A stretch of DNA of 64,000 nt from Polytrichum commune (taxonomy: Eukaryota; Streptophyta; Polytrichopsida; Polytrichales; Polytrichaceae), in the NCBI GenBank assembly GCA_950295325.1, contig OX485803.1:74167554-74231553 (forward strand). Direction: 5' to 3'. Each line of letters starts with the position of its first letter. Position 1 is the first letter of the stretch. Made by a program: the position numbers and the translations under genes. The notes beneath the pieces are model-generated. The model saw only the letters and a program-made list of their open reading frames with translations, made no database searches and was not told the origin of the DNA. Shown in pieces: positions 1-12,282 of this stretch.

Positions 1-1873
1 GTTTTACTACAAGACCTTCCATGTTTGGTAAGTGTCAATACATGCTTGGAGGTAGTGCGGAGGTTTGAACAAAGAATATTCTATATCGGTTCAAACTCAT
101 TTTGACATGACAAGAGGTCCCAAAGTAAATTTGGTCCTCAATGATCTGAAATAGGTTGCTCTTCATTCTAAGTCTAACAATTATACCCTCGTGCATGCAT
201 GACAAGTGGAATTTTTTAATATTACCTCATGGATAGTAACCATTGAAAAATCATAGGGCACCAACTCCCAATGAAATCTCCCATTGAGTTGAAGGATAAC
301 TTTAATGACAGTCATCTTGATTGGCCAAATAGAATCAAATCAAGCATCATGCAACAACCCTAATGTTTAGTTGTGAGGAGAATTGTTTTGGTCAAAAAGT
401 TTGGAGTTTTCAGAGCGCACATTGGTGGCTACATAGAGACATGGTATTAGTATGGATTTTGAAGATGTTTGACATGAAAGGAGAGAGGAAACATGAACTG
501 GGTGACTTTGTTTTGCACCAGAAGTCGAGCAGTTGGGGGAGGTGCGTTCCACCTGCTGACAACCTGAGCTTTGAGAGTCACTCAGTTGAAGACAGGGCAC
601 CACGACTTTTACCTCACATGATTGTAGAACCTGATGAAGAATATCTTGATCCTATCTGATTCATTGTGCGTGTAGTAGGAAAACAATGAATGCCAATTGA
701 CACATGAAAAAAACAAGGTGCAATTTGGGCCTCTTGAATACATCACTGAGAAGGTAGACTTTGTCAAACCATATACCACTAGAACTACACTACGTGTGGG
801 CTAGATTAGGTGTAAATTGATTGTTTTTTGCCAAATAATGCCACATGTAATCATGTGATTTCTTGGAGCCTTTTGCAAGATGATGTGGAAATTGTATTTG
901 GGTAGAATTGTGCCCAATCGTACCTAAACGTATGGTAATCATTACCAGATCATGCCAAAATACCTAGCAATGCTGACTTCCTCATGCCCGTTGCCTTGAC
1001 ATGCAAATTTCTCATACTTCCTCAGTCAAGGAACACAAATTCTAATTGTCCAACTTTTTCAATACGTGCTCTCATCATTAGAAACTTTTAAAAGATATCA
1101 TGTTTCTCTCAAACCTCTATAAACGCCATTTCTGGTTTATATCCAGGTTGATACTGAAGTCTACTGACTAGTTTTGCAACCATGATCTGCCTAAGTTGTT
1201 TTGATTGTATGCAAGGTGGCATTTAATGTTTTCTTGAGAACACTTATGACTCTTTGACTATAATACACTTAGCAAGAAGTCTTATGGTTTATCATCAAGA
1301 TATTTCTGAAAATCCCCAAGTGACTCTGAAATTGTTTCCCTTCACCCAGGGCCATTTGGTTAGGTACAGCTTATAGAGATCCTCTTCCTCCACAGTGGAT
1401 TCTCAAAATTAATAACAGGGTTTTGAGAACCACATTGGACCGACTTGAAGCTGATTGTGCATTTATTGTAATTTACATGACTACACCATCAAGCGCACCA
1501 TTCCCATAGTAATAAGAACCCAGACCCAGATAAAATTATGTGTTTCGTAGCTCATTTTTAAGGTAACAAGACATTTAGAAATGCAGGAGTCCAGGGTATG
1601 AGAAGTAGGGAACCCAATACTACTCGTACTTTGTGTAACTTGCAGTGCCAATAATTTCAAAGATTAGGGTTTCTAAGATTGTTTTGGAGCAATAATGATG
1701 GCACAGCCTATCCGAACCATACTTTAATACCTTAGAGTTCAATTCACTACACATGTTCAAGTACCTTCTGTATCATCACCTAGTGCCCTTTACTATAGAG
1801 AGCTGTACTACTAATAGCGAGTTTGGAAAATACTCAAGACATTCTTATGTATGTAAATGACTACTTACATGTA
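1..1873. other. intergenic DNA, no recognised gene
   Basis: AT-rich sequence with short reading frames only. The longest is a 98-codon plus-strand frame at 363-659, whose peptide is rich in Trp, His and Lys and resembles no family I recognise. It has no clear splice partner. It could be an exon of an unrecognised gene or chance. Confidence 0.4.
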
Positions 1874-2082
1874 CACTGATATGTGAAATTAGGTTGACCA
1901 ACGCTAATTCTCCGACATTCCACAGCATTTTGAGTATGTACTACCACGCTATAAACATGCACAAAATATGCTTTTATTGTGGTTTCCGTACGGATGAATA
2001 GTCAAAGTTATAAGCTTTGTGATCTGGTTTTGACCCAAAGTAATATGCATGACTAAAGAGTCAAACTATGCACATATCAGTT
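1874..2082. mobile_element. MITE, family L (TA target site)
   Basis: A 209-bp element. The left end CACTGATATGTG is mirrored by CACATATCAG at the right end, and TA lies outside each end (1872-1873 and 2083-2084). Internal sequence (a CTAATT block near the left end and a GTTTTGACCCAAAG block near the right) recurs at 4717-4890, 14499-14721 and 32129-33207. No coding capacity. A TA duplication fits Tc1/mariner-like MITEs, but the class is inferred. Confidence 0.6.
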
Positions 2083-2274
2083 TAGTTGTTTTCACATGAT
2101 CCCCAATATAGTTTTCACATAATGTAGTTGTTTTGCTCCATACCGTAACCACATCATGCAGAGCTCGATGTTTTAGTCTAATCCTCAATGTCTTGCATGT
2201 ATGTAAGCTTGATTGTGTAAATTCCCATAATTTTACTTTTCTATTTATGTGTTTGAACGGGGGGTGAGGTAGGG

Positions 2275-3923
2275 ATGTCCAAACGCTCTTACAGAAAGAC
2301 CTTGAAGGTCATCGGAGTTCCAAATAGGGTAGCAATGAGGTCATTAAATAATAACAACATGAACTCCAAAGGTGGTGTGAAGGATCCTGCAAGTGCAGCT
2401 AAATACGATTCAAGTATGGAATTGAGTATGGAACAAGATCACCAACAGATGCAATTAAGTTCAAACATGAAAGCTGAGGAGAAGATTGCTACAGGTGTGC
2501 AAGAAAGTGCAACCCAGCAACAACTTATCCTTCAAAGTTTAGCTGTGTGAGCACCTCTACCAATTCCTTAATTCCTGCCATAAGTATATGTTGTTACTTA
2601 ACATCTATCAAACATTCCCACATGCAGGTTTAGTTTTTGGTTCATTGAATATCTCTGGGGGTTTTTCCTTTTGTAAAAATACCACCATTCTCAACCAACA
2701 GGCTCATTGTTTCTGTAAACTAATTTTTTGTAGTTAAGCAGATACCTGGAAGGGGAACTGATGACACGTCTCCAGAATTATCAAGAGCTGTTGCTTGAAG
2801 TAACATTCTCTTACCCATCTAAAGTAGTATCTCTGGCACTTGCATATTTTGAGAATAAACTGCATCAATATGCTTCAATGGTTTAGTGTTATAGAGTCAT
2901 GGTTCTAGAGATTTTCCCGAGATCAATATAGGGTTAACGGGCTCACATTCACGCTGGTATGCATAATACAGGCGTTATCTTTTCTTTTCTTTCTAGAGAT
3001 TCAAAAATCCTCAGACCTCAGTAAATAAAACAAGAGCCCTAGATGAGTTCTACGACTATTAATTACCGGAAACAGCTGGTAACGACCGACCAGAGTATTT
3101 CCATTAATCACTCATTTGCGCTCATCAGGTCCTCCATTAGTCCCATAACCCTATTGAGCTTCCCAGACTCTAAAACCAATTACATTTCATTTGGGTAGAA
3201 TTTCAATTGGTCAAAACAAAAAGTTAGTGATTTCTAAATACTGAGATTGAATGCTGATCGAGTGATTTCCTATATATGTAGCTCAGGGTCGAATAAGGTC
3301 AGACCAATGATATTCGCAAAACTCACAAGTTTCAAACTCTCAGTCTTTTTACTCATCGTTCAACAGCGATAATGTTGTAGTACTGAGAACAAAACTATTG
3401 AAACGGCAGTTCAGAACTATTAGTACTTCGCAATGACTCAAAACAGTTTCCGCATTTGTTACAACATTGTCATGCATTGTGAATAGGTTGAAACTATAAG
3501 CAAGGAGCGCACATTTTATCATGACAAACTCCTCCATGTTGAAACAGTTAAAGCCCAACCTTTATACCCACATGCATGCATTCAATCAACTCATGGGCTT
3601 TCATCACAGCAGCTAATTTGATACAGTTGTAATGATCAGTTTGATTGATCTCGTTTATACACATGTTTATGTTGCACGATCTTCTTTACATTATGCTCAC
3701 ATAATTCACTAAAGGAAACTAGCATCACCGCACAAGTACTTTTATTTGCATGTCACTAATGCTTCATGTGAAAGGTTAAATTTACACTGACAACAGCTAA
3801 TGCATTTCTGGCCATGTATTGTAGGTTTGTGAACGAGCTCAACCATATGGATCAACTATGCCATTAGTCGAGTCTATTTTGGCAAACCTTGGCTCAACAG
3901 CCGATCGACCAAGCCCTTGTTAA
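2275..3923 (+). CDS. three-exon gene of unknown function, 142 aa
   Basis: Proposed exons are 2275-2546, 2742-2799 and 3825-3923. Exon 1 runs from an ATG to GCT-GT followed by a GTGAGC donor. Exon 2 starts after TTAAGCAG with one base completing the codon, and ends at CTTGAA before GTAACA. Exon 3 starts after ATTGTAG and ends at TAA. Phases agree at both junctions (phase 2, then phase 0), and the total is 143 codons including stop. The N-terminal third is basic and Asn/Ser-rich. The middle is Gln/Glu-rich. Exon 2 plus exon 3 give a Leu/Glu-rich stretch (YLEGELMTRLQNYQELLLEV) that could form a helix or coiled coil. I do not recognise the family. Upstream exons are possible: a TCTTACAG acceptor lies at 2287-2294, inside the proposed start. 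The second intron contains a SINE-like tail at 2925-2997. Confidence 0.45.
2925..2997 (+). repeat. SINE-like repeat B, copy 1
   Basis: Shares a core (AACGGGCTCACATTCA, then a CGGTA-like block and GTTATCTTTT) with 14240-14312 and ends in a pyrimidine-rich TCTTTTCTTTTCTTTC tail. A short common core with a simple-sequence tail suggests a SINE 3' end. No promoter boxes are identified in this copy. Confidence 0.45.
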
Positions 3924-5505
3924 ATTCAGTGAGCATTATAAACACAAATCCAAAATATGGACACTCAAACTCTAAACATTGGTTCTGAGAATGGCCCATA
4001 CTACGAGAGCATGGTTTGACACATTCATGTCACATTTGTCGATAGCAGTTTCATGTCTGTCAATTATCTAAGGTATCGGGCCTTATGTGGTCACCCTTCT
4101 TGCTTGAACACCTATGTTTGAGTGAGATGTGATGAGCTTTTTAGTTAGAAACGGAGAGCAAAAAGACATGTGTTACGATGAGATTGGACTACATGTTCAA
4201 AGTAAAAACATGTACATTGTTCTAGGTTGAATGATTAACATAATTGAGATGGCGTAATATGTGAATCCTTGAAGAGAATGGTACTTTTAAAACACTTCCA
4301 TTTTTTATGGTATTTGCATCGCAACTCCCAATTTCATCCGATTGTCAAAATTGCTAATGGAGTTGGAAGTTCCCACAATAGGGCCACATGGCTTAACGTT
4401 GTAGTGGATTTGAACTCAAGCTTGGCAAACAAGGATACTATGTATTGTGTCCAATTACATGGATGTCATCTTGAGGCTCGGAGTGTAGTGCCATTCATGG
4501 GGATGCCAATGCGAAGGAGTGCTAGGGAGAAGTGTTAGCTTAACTATTGTTAACTATTATTTGTTCAACCACACTGCAAGTTAACTTAACTTACCTTAGT
4601 GTTGAAGTCTATTTTTTGACATGCGTTATCCAAAACCCTACCATGTTTAGATCGGGCACATAACTAGTCTACTTGAGTTCAACTCCTCCCCTCACGGACT
4701 GTTAGGGAGAGAGCTACACTGATGTGTGCAATTAGGTTGCCCACGCTAATTTATCGACATTCCACCACATTGTTCAGAATATTTATTACCACGGCATTAG
4801 AATTCGTGAATAAATTTCAAGCTATGTTAGCTATACAGATGAACAAACAAAGTTACAAATTTTGTGATATGATTTTGACCCAAAGAATGGGTAAAAAGGC
4901 AACCTATTCTCGAAGGCTGATCAAGTGTGGAAGACAAGGTTGTTTTATGTTATCCTTAGCTAATGTTGGCTCTACCTAAGCCCGAATGCAACCGCAAAGC
5001 TTGGACCTAACTGACAATAACTATTCCTTAACCGGCAGTTCTATTAATGTGTAGTGATTTCTATATCGATATTCGTCGTTGATTTGCGATTCTAAAACAC
5101 AATTTTAACACGATTGTTCCGTGCTCGTTATTGTCGAAATAATCCCCAAAAACCCACGAAACAAGATGAAACCGTCAACGTCGGATGAATGTGCTTACAA
5201 TCGGATGAAAGTTTGTTTCCGAACCATCCGTATGTGGCCTCCTCACTCCCTCGGTTGATGAGATGGGTGTCGATTACCATGGTTGTGAAGTGTGACGATG
5301 GAGTGTGTAAGGATAAATTAATTCATGAGTTAAGGCCCACATGAGTCTCACAAGAGTTGTTGTCCTTTCGGACCATGATCATGGTGTGGCATGGGCATCT
5401 CAACCGACTACTTCAATGCCCTTTCACTTCATCCAAAAAAGGTACCGGCGGATGAAATGTTACAGTCTTATACACCCAAAATTTGAGCCACAATTCACAG
5501 ACTAA
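3924..5505. other. intergenic DNA with a partial family-L element
   Basis: From 4717 (TA at 4715-4716) the sequence matches the family-L left end and, to about 4890, its interior. I could not place a right end. The remainder shows no gene or repeat that I recognise. Confidence 0.4.
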
Positions 5506-5508
5506 TAA

Positions 5509-6137
5509 GGGCCGGTTTACACCATGGACCATGAAGTCGGACCATGGAAGATGGCCTTTTTTCCATGGCCCTACTTCATAGTCTAACTTTCATGGTCCGA
5601 TTCCTTAAAATATCGATTTACAAAGTTGTTGGGTTTCTTGTTAGGTGTAAACCGAATGTGAATCAAGAGGAATGACCATGCACCAAAATGTGAATGTGCT
5701 GATCTTTTTTCAATATATGTCTAAAAAGGCAGTTTTGAAAAAAGTTCAAGTTTGATCATTCTCTTGTCTTCTCTTGTCTTCTCTTGTCTTCATCTTCTCT
5801 TCCCCCCCCCCCCAAAACAAACCAAAATATATTTATATATTTATTATTACTATTACTATTACTATTATTATTATTAGAAAAGTATTTCTTTGCCATGGGC
5901 CCCTACTTTTTTTCTACAAGAGCGCATCTTTTGCCTCTCCCACTGCAAAACCCATTAGAGCATGTCAGTGAATAATATAGACCTTAAAATATGTCTTCTG
6001 GGGACCTTGAATTTCATGGTCACCCCAACATTTTGTCCTTGGTGTAAACCGAAATGATCATGGGACGAGTTCAACAGCCGATCACAAATTTTACAAGGCA
6101 TTGGGACAATTTTATGGTCCTTGGTGTAAACAACCCC
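5509..6137. mobile_element. MITE, PIF/Harbinger-like, copy A1
   Basis: A 629-bp element with ends GGGCCGGTTTACACCATGG and TTGGTGTAAACAACCCC. It is bounded by TAA on both sides (5506-5508 and 6138-6140). A TWA 3-bp duplication is typical of PIF/Harbinger (Tourist) elements. The interior holds three copies of CTCTTGTCTT (5761-5790), a run of 12 C (5802-5813) and an ATT/ACT microsatellite (5839-5876). The short ORFs across it are simple-sequence artefacts. Confidence 0.75.
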
Positions 6138-6140
6138 TAA

Positions 6141-7128
6141 AGGCTTGTTTATACTATAATGGAGAAGTGCAATAGTCGGTCAATAATTTCAACCCAATAC
6201 AAGGTTATTTGAGGCAATGGTTGGTATGGTGGACAAGGTTCAAAAACTATGAAAAAAATCACTCAAGTTGGAGTTCTCCAATGGTCAAGTTTCTTGTATG
6301 AGGTTTGAGGTTGCCCAAGAAACTTGACCTATTGAGAACTCTAGCCAAAAGTGAGTGTTGCCATGTTGGTAGCCATGCCATTTTTTTCATGTGCTTGAAG
6401 TTCTCCACTAGAGAATTCTTGGCCGTGCAAGCACGGTCAAGTGGGCAGCTCATGTACCCTACATAGGTTTAAGTGAAAGTGATTCAACACTAATTACCAA
6501 CTTCAATTTTTTGAAAGAAACAATCATAACAAATTAGAAAAGACATTGATCTACAAAGCCAAGTAATGTCTACATATTCTAGAAAGATTCAAAAAATAAT
6601 GTCTACAAAGAAGATTCAAGAAATGTCTACATATTCTAGAAGATGCTACAAGTGGTGTGCAAGTAGGTGATATTGAACAAGTAAGTGTCTAAATTTTTTT
6701 TTAAATATGATAAAATAACATCAAATTGATGTTTTTCTACAAATTTTCGTAATGCCTTCAAGTTTGTATTGGTTTCAAGAAATATGAAGAAAAATTCCAA
6801 CTTTAAAATATTAAAACTGGATTTAGCCATTTTCTTTTAATAACAAATCTTGAAGATCTTATCTTGATATTCTATATTTGAGTATGCAATAAAACAATAA
6901 TGGTCATCATGAAGAAATTCCAATTTAAACAATAATTTGCTACTACTTTTAAAGGTCTAACCGGAAAAAGTATGGTTTTAGTATAGCAAAGAATTGTTTT
7001 TGGTACACTTGACCGTGCTTGCACTCTAGTGTAAGCCCCCCCCCCCCCCCCGGTGAAGCCGATTATATTGCTCCATTCTTTTTAAAATCTTGACCAATGC
7101 ACTTCTGCACCATAGTCTAAACTGGAGC
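6141..7128. mobile_element. degenerate MITE abutting A1 (copy A2)
   Basis: The left end is AGGCTTGTTTATACTATAAT. The right end, reverse-complemented, reads GCTCCAGTTTAGACTATGG, a diverged version of the same terminus. TAA lies outside both ends (6138-6140, shared with A1, and 7129-7131). It contains a 16-C homopolymer at 7036-7051. Older than A1 by terminal divergence. Confidence 0.5.
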
Positions 7129-7131
7129 TAA

Positions 7132-9725
7132 CCGAAGTTGATCATCGCTCATTTTCCCATCACAAACATAACACTATTACTAAGCCTCATGCTTCTCACA
7201 CTTCCTAAATGAAAGAGACATCATGTTACATGGGGACCTTGCTGTAGCACTAATACTGAAATCGTGGTTTTTTGAGGATCATAGAATGTTTATATCCTAC
7301 CTTTTGCCGAATTATTCTCTTGTTCGGGGTTAGTGGCAAGCAAAACCTAACAATGTTATGAATGGCACCAAGGAGTTGTACCAAAGTATGCGGGATTCAT
7401 ATGATGACTTTTTTTAGTCAGTTACCAAGTCTAGTGTTCATTCTTAATTACAAGCCTTGCCATTTATCATTCAAATATAGGTGTGTGATTAGAAGAGTGA
7501 CCACCATAAGGACCACACACCTAAGACCAAAAACGACTTTGTTTGACAACCTCTCCAAACACCCATGGGTACCTACTATATAGTTGTTGGAGGCATTGAA
7601 CTTGCGCCGCCATTTCTGCTTGATAATCATCAGTGGCCAACCACCAAGCGACAAGCACATGCCTTTTTCTTTTTTTTAAAGCCAACAAAGCACCTTTTCT
7701 TTCTTTTGTCTTTTTTTTTGACACAAATTGAAAATGTAATTACAAGAAAGAACCCGAAGTACAACCAACCCGGACAAGCCAACGCAACCCAAGTGGAACC
7801 AAGATCCAACAAAGCACTCTCAACATGTGCATTATGGCTCAAATTTAACTTATGTCCACCTCTATAATGCCATTCCATGAATCGTGAGTCTCAAAATCTC
7901 TAACTAATTCTTTCACCGGTGAAATCCACTCATACAATGTTATGGGGCATTATTATGGATTTACTTTTGTTGATGTGTTAACACCCTTCACACAAATTCC
8001 CGGCAACACACAAGTGCCCGAAAGGTTGAAAAAAAGCCCACACTAGGCTCATGCGCATGTATACATACACACCGCAACCTTATATTAATCTTCCGTTTTT
8101 CTTTGAGATAGAAAGTCAAAACCCCCCAACGACAAGAATTCATCGATCCTTAAAGGACCAAGACTCTAAATGTGTAGCCATATACGCAATATTTACCACC
8201 CACATTGGGTTTCAAAATCACATTTTCAAGACTTTTGGCTTCTGAGCTTTATAAAATGCAACGTCTTATGGCAAGGAGAGAATAAAATTTACTTATGTGT
8301 GACATTGATGATCAAAATATAAAGTATGTGTTCGCGTTCAAGAGCACCCAAGTTGTGTATTTTAGCCCAAATCTTCATTTTCTTATAATCTTGTTGTTAT
8401 ATAATTTACCTTACCTATAATTTTTGTGATCACTCAGTCATAATCAAACCTACATACTTGTCAAAGCTTAGTCATTCTTCCCTCATATTCATTCTTGGTG
8501 TTTTAAAAACCAGATATATATTTATTATTATTATTATTATTATTCCCCCCCCCCCCTTTTCTTCAATGTCCAATGAGCCCAAAAGAACACATACAAAATA
8601 AACTACCTCAACAAAATAAACAAATACAAATAAAAAATATCGACTATATATATAAAGAGAGAATCATTAATCATAATGTCATAAACAAAGAGTCTTAGAT
8701 CCTATCTAGGAGTTCTTTTTCAACAACCAATGACATACCAAACATGATTTCACTGTCATTTGTTCAACATGATACAGTTGTGTCATCGTGTTAACTTTGG
8801 CCTTCACAAGCAATGAACAAAATTTAGGGCCCTTAGAGAACGGAGCGAGTTTTTCCCTAACATAGTATGCAAAATATTATAATAAAAAATTCACCTCTTC
8901 ATCACATGTAGAATTTGTCTCAAAATTCTTTCATTTCAAATTGCAATTTCACCACTACATGGTCCAAATTGAATGGCTATGTCCTTCAATCTTTCCACGG
9001 TCTTGAAATTTTGAAAGTCCTATGCATTATCGTGTTCATTCTTTGATCTAGAGCCTCGATGATCAAAGAGGCATCCATTGCTTATTATACAATCGCCATG
9101 TCTGGAATTAACAGCTCTCATAACACCCGCTCTTGTAATGACTCAAGCAAGAAACTAAAGAGGGTGTTTTCTTCTAACAAAGCCATTTCGCACTTAATCT
9201 TTACGAACTTAAATTACCACACAAATTATGTGGCAATTTCACCTTTATTTTTCTTTCTTTTTATTTTTTTCTTTTATTTGAAAATAAAATAAGCGCACCA
9301 CGATGATCTACAAACGTTTCATAATTTATAGACTTTTGTCACGAAAATAGGTGTACTTAGGAGAAGAAGATGTAGGATTAGACAAATTTAAAGGCTTGAC
9401 CTTTCAAGGTTATGTCAATACTATTTTTCTTTTGCAATCGGTGCTTTCAAGTTGTAGCCCATAGCCTCCCCTGAAATCAGGTTACACCTTGACAGGCTAC
9501 AACCCCTCCCCTTTGTCGATAGTAGCCCAATTGTTGAAACCACAACCACCAAACCCATACGCCAAAATATTAACATGCAACACTCGCTAAAATACCAACA
9601 ATCACCTCCACGAAACTGGTGTTTGCCACCCAAAACAAAAAAACAAAATTAAATTCAAAATGAAATTAAATTAAATGAAATGAAAAAACAAAAAACAAAA
9701 ACAAAAACCACGGTGTTCCAATATA
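7132..9725. other. intergenic DNA, no recognised gene
   Basis: AT-rich sequence with poly-T and poly-A tracts. It includes an (ATT)n tract running into 12 C at about 8518-8556. Overlapping short ORFs on both strands at 7360-7880 look like chance frames. Confidence 0.4.
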
Positions 9726-9799
9726 TGAGAACTATCAACAACCTGAGAGGAAGCAACACTAGAAAGGAGGAGAAGCAGTAGCCAAGGAAACCAAGAAAC

Positions 9800-9965
9800 C
9801 TGAAGAGAGAGAAGAGAAACAACTTCGGTCTCCGGAGGAGACCGACGTGAGTTAAGTGTCTGTTCGATCCACCTCCAATCCCATGCCCACAGGACAAGGG
9901 TATGGAGGAAAAGATCTACTCCCCCTTTCAAGAGTAGACACTTTAGACACAAGAAACCAGTAACA
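9800..9965 (-). repeat. SINE-like repeat A, copy 3
   Basis: Read on the minus strand it carries the family blocks in order: AGTGTCTACTCTTGAAAGGG, a GTCCTGTGG-type block, GAACAGACACTTAACTCACG, a short hairpin GTCTCCTCCGGAGAC, and a TTTCTCTTCTCTC pyrimidine tail. The same order occurs at 20309-20452, 32351-32516 and 52311-52412. Confidence 0.55.
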
Positions 9966-10023
9966 CGGAACCACACCTTATATTATACCCAGTGACCCTT
10001 ACCTGTAACTTTTAAGTTTTGAG

Positions 10024-10734
10024 TTATGGGGGGTCTAGAGTGAGGGGAAGCGGTTGGTGGTTTTCTATTCTCCTTTTGTGGAGGAGGATAGACATGGCAT
10101 ATTGTATTGCGATGGTATTAATATTTTTAAATGTATTTTTGATGGTAGGCATAGGCATTTTGAAGTTAGTCTCGAGTAATTTCATAGATGGGATGTGAGC
10201 AGTAGCTCTGGCACCAGCAGTGATGACAATAAGTGGTTCGATTTTCCATCCTCTGGAGGCGATACTAGCAATTAGTGGTTTGTATTTGTTATTTTTTGCT
10301 TCAACTGCCTCCGGGGAGAATCTGTCATTGCAGTATGTGAATTCAATAAATTGTATGGTGAGGTTAGGGTCAATGTCTACGGGAGGGTCGTTTTGATATG
10401 GTAGTCCCCTAACACAAAGGATATCAGGTCTAAATCTTGCGTTACAGTGGCATCTTTGTGTACCACATGTGCAGGGGAGTAGCCAATTGGGAACTGTGTT
10501 TTCTTGAGGATTGTTATTGAAGGTGCCAGCATTCATGAGAGTAAAGCACCGGGATTTTTCGGATGAGATTAAGAGTTTCCTAATTTCCCCAACTGCTTTG
10601 TTATGTCTTTTAACTCGAAGTGAGTGTATATAAGAAACCTGAATCTTAGTTACGGCCAACCACAATCCAAAGCAAAAACAACAATCAGCACAACAGAGAA
10701 GAAGATAGAGAATGAAAACATGAACTCCTCCCAA
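10024..10734 (-). CDS. retroelement-derived PD-(D/E)XK-like nuclease ORF
   Basis: A 236-aa frame on the minus strand, open a further ~80 bases upstream to a TGA near 10817, so the true N terminus is not fixed. Residues ~30-90 are basic. A Cys/His cluster CTCGTQRCHCNARF follows at ~88-101 and could bind zinc. It is followed directly by RPDIL, then IQFIEFTYCND and AKNNKYKPL. Asp of RPD, Glu of FIEF and the Lys pair in AKNNKY are spaced as in PD-(D/E)XK nucleases. The C-terminal ~60 residues (AGARATAHIPS onward) are helical and basic. I recall similar proteins in algal and other retroelement-rich genomes, but cannot check. It is intact, unlike most repeats here. No RT is visible beside it. It could be a truncated LINE-like element or a domesticated gene. 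Confidence 0.5.
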   Translation of the reverse strand: MGGVHVFILYLLLCCADCCFCFGLWLAVTKIQVSYIHSLRVKRHNKAVGEIRKLLISSEKSRCFTLMNAGTFNNNPQENTVPNWLLPCTCGTQRCHCNARFRPDILCVRGLPYQNDPPVDIDPNLTIQFIEFTYCNDRFSPEAVEAKNNKYKPLIASIASRGWKIEPLIVITAGARATAHIPSMKLLETNFKMPMPTIKNTFKNINTIAIQYAMSILLHKRRIENHQPLPLTLDPP

Positions 10735-10739
10735 TTTGC

Positions 10740-11290
10740 CTACACGCTTGACCTTGGCTAGGGAGGCATTTGGCTGGGCCGGCGCGGTGTGGCAGGGCCC
10801 TAGCCACTGCTCTAGTCAGGATAGTCAAAAAGTGTTCTAGCTACTACTTGCCGTAAAAAAACATGCCCAATCGGAGGCAGTGGGCAAGCGTTCCTTTCCT
10901 TAACTCTTTCCTTCGCAATATAAAGCGGAAACAAACCCAAAAACAAACAAAAAAACGTCCCCGATCCTTTCTTGAAACGTGCATGAACGGGATTCGCTGA
11001 TAACTTGCCCGGCCATAGGCATCTGGTAGGTGCTCTAACTAGTTGGCTGCAAGGGGGGTGCCTTGCAACCATCCAACCAAAGCACATGTAGGGCTTTGCC
11101 CCCATCTCCCTAGCTGGGCGCCGCCTATTGCAGGGGACTTTGCACCGGGGAGATTGGTTGGCTGGGACGTTGGTCCCCTTGGTGTGGCAGGGCTCTTAGC
11201 TGCTATCTAGCCACAACCGAAACCAACTGGCAAGCCGATATTTGGCTTCCACCCACGGCGGAGGGTCGATTATCTAGCCTCTAATGACAC
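10740..11290. other. GC-richer stretch with internal duplication
   Basis: Noticeably richer in GC than its surroundings. A block containing GGTGTGGCAGGGC followed by TAGC occurs at about 10787-10806 and again, diverged, at about 11190-11210, each preceded by GGCTGGG. It lies upstream of the minus-strand nuclease-like ORF and may be part of the same decayed element. Confidence 0.35.
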
Positions 11291-11832
11291 CTACCCGATG
11301 ATGTCCGGATGGTTGGAGTGTTCGTCCAACCCATATTCAATCCCCCTCCCACCCCTCCTCAGTGGTTATTTAGCATGTAACCAACTCCCTTTTCTCCCTG
11401 GTCATTTGTCTCCTATGATATGACACAAATGATGAGTAGGAGATGGTTAGCAAATCCACTTCCTCATAATGATTGCAATTCATATGAATTATATTATTCA
11501 ATATCAAAGTGAAGATTCTTGTGCATAGTAAATGTCATATAGCCCCTCTCCCCTCCTTTATCCTCATCACATATGTTCATTGTACCTATTATCCCAGTTA
11601 GTGCGTATTAATATTCAAAGTTATGCAATGCTATAACTATTTAACGGGAATGTATTATTTTACCAAACATAGTCATTTTGTTCTATAACATCCGAACAAC
11701 ATATTGAACTTTCGCTAGTAAAAATTGAACAGAAGACATTATTGCATTGCGTAACTCCGATTAATTAGCAACATGCACAAATCAGGGTAATCACTGTGCA
11801 CTGAATATTTATCATATTTTGAACATGCAGTA

Positions 11833-12161
11833 CACTAAATATGATATTTAGTATTTGATACACTAAATACGAACGCATACACTAAATATCACTAACCCTA
11901 TGAAAGTAAGTAACATTAAATGTAAACTCAAACACTAAATATCAACTATGGTAATATGTGGAAGTTACATGCACGAATTTAGTGTTAGTAAGGATATGAA
12001 AAGAAATGAACAACAATAAAAGGAAAAGGGAGGTGACGGTAGGAAAAGTGGCAGCACATTTATGTCTAACACTAATTATCAAAGAATACAAAATTAGTGT
12101 TGAGCCGGATAGAGTGGTAACAACACTAAATATAATCAAACACTAAATATCATATTTAGTG
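11833..12161. mobile_element. MITE with CACTAAATATGAT ends, TA duplication
   Basis: A 329-bp element whose ends are inverted repeats beginning CACTAAATATGATATTTAGT. TA flanks both sides (11831-11832 and 12162-12163). The motif ACTAAATA recurs inside. The termini superficially resemble CACTA elements, but the 2-bp TA duplication fits mariner/Stowaway-type elements better. Confidence 0.6.
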
Positions 12162-12282
12162 TAGTCTACTCTCTTTTACACACATTAAGTTTGTGCTCTT
12201 TGGCATCTGTTTGTGGAGCCAAATGTTAATCATATCCAGGGCCACGCAAATAAAGGTGTCTGATTAAGTGAAGTCACGAGCA

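Noticed and set aside
7448-7878. Cluster of overlapping short ORFs on both strands
   Set aside because: Low-complexity poly-T/poly-A sequence, no domain, no splice logic.
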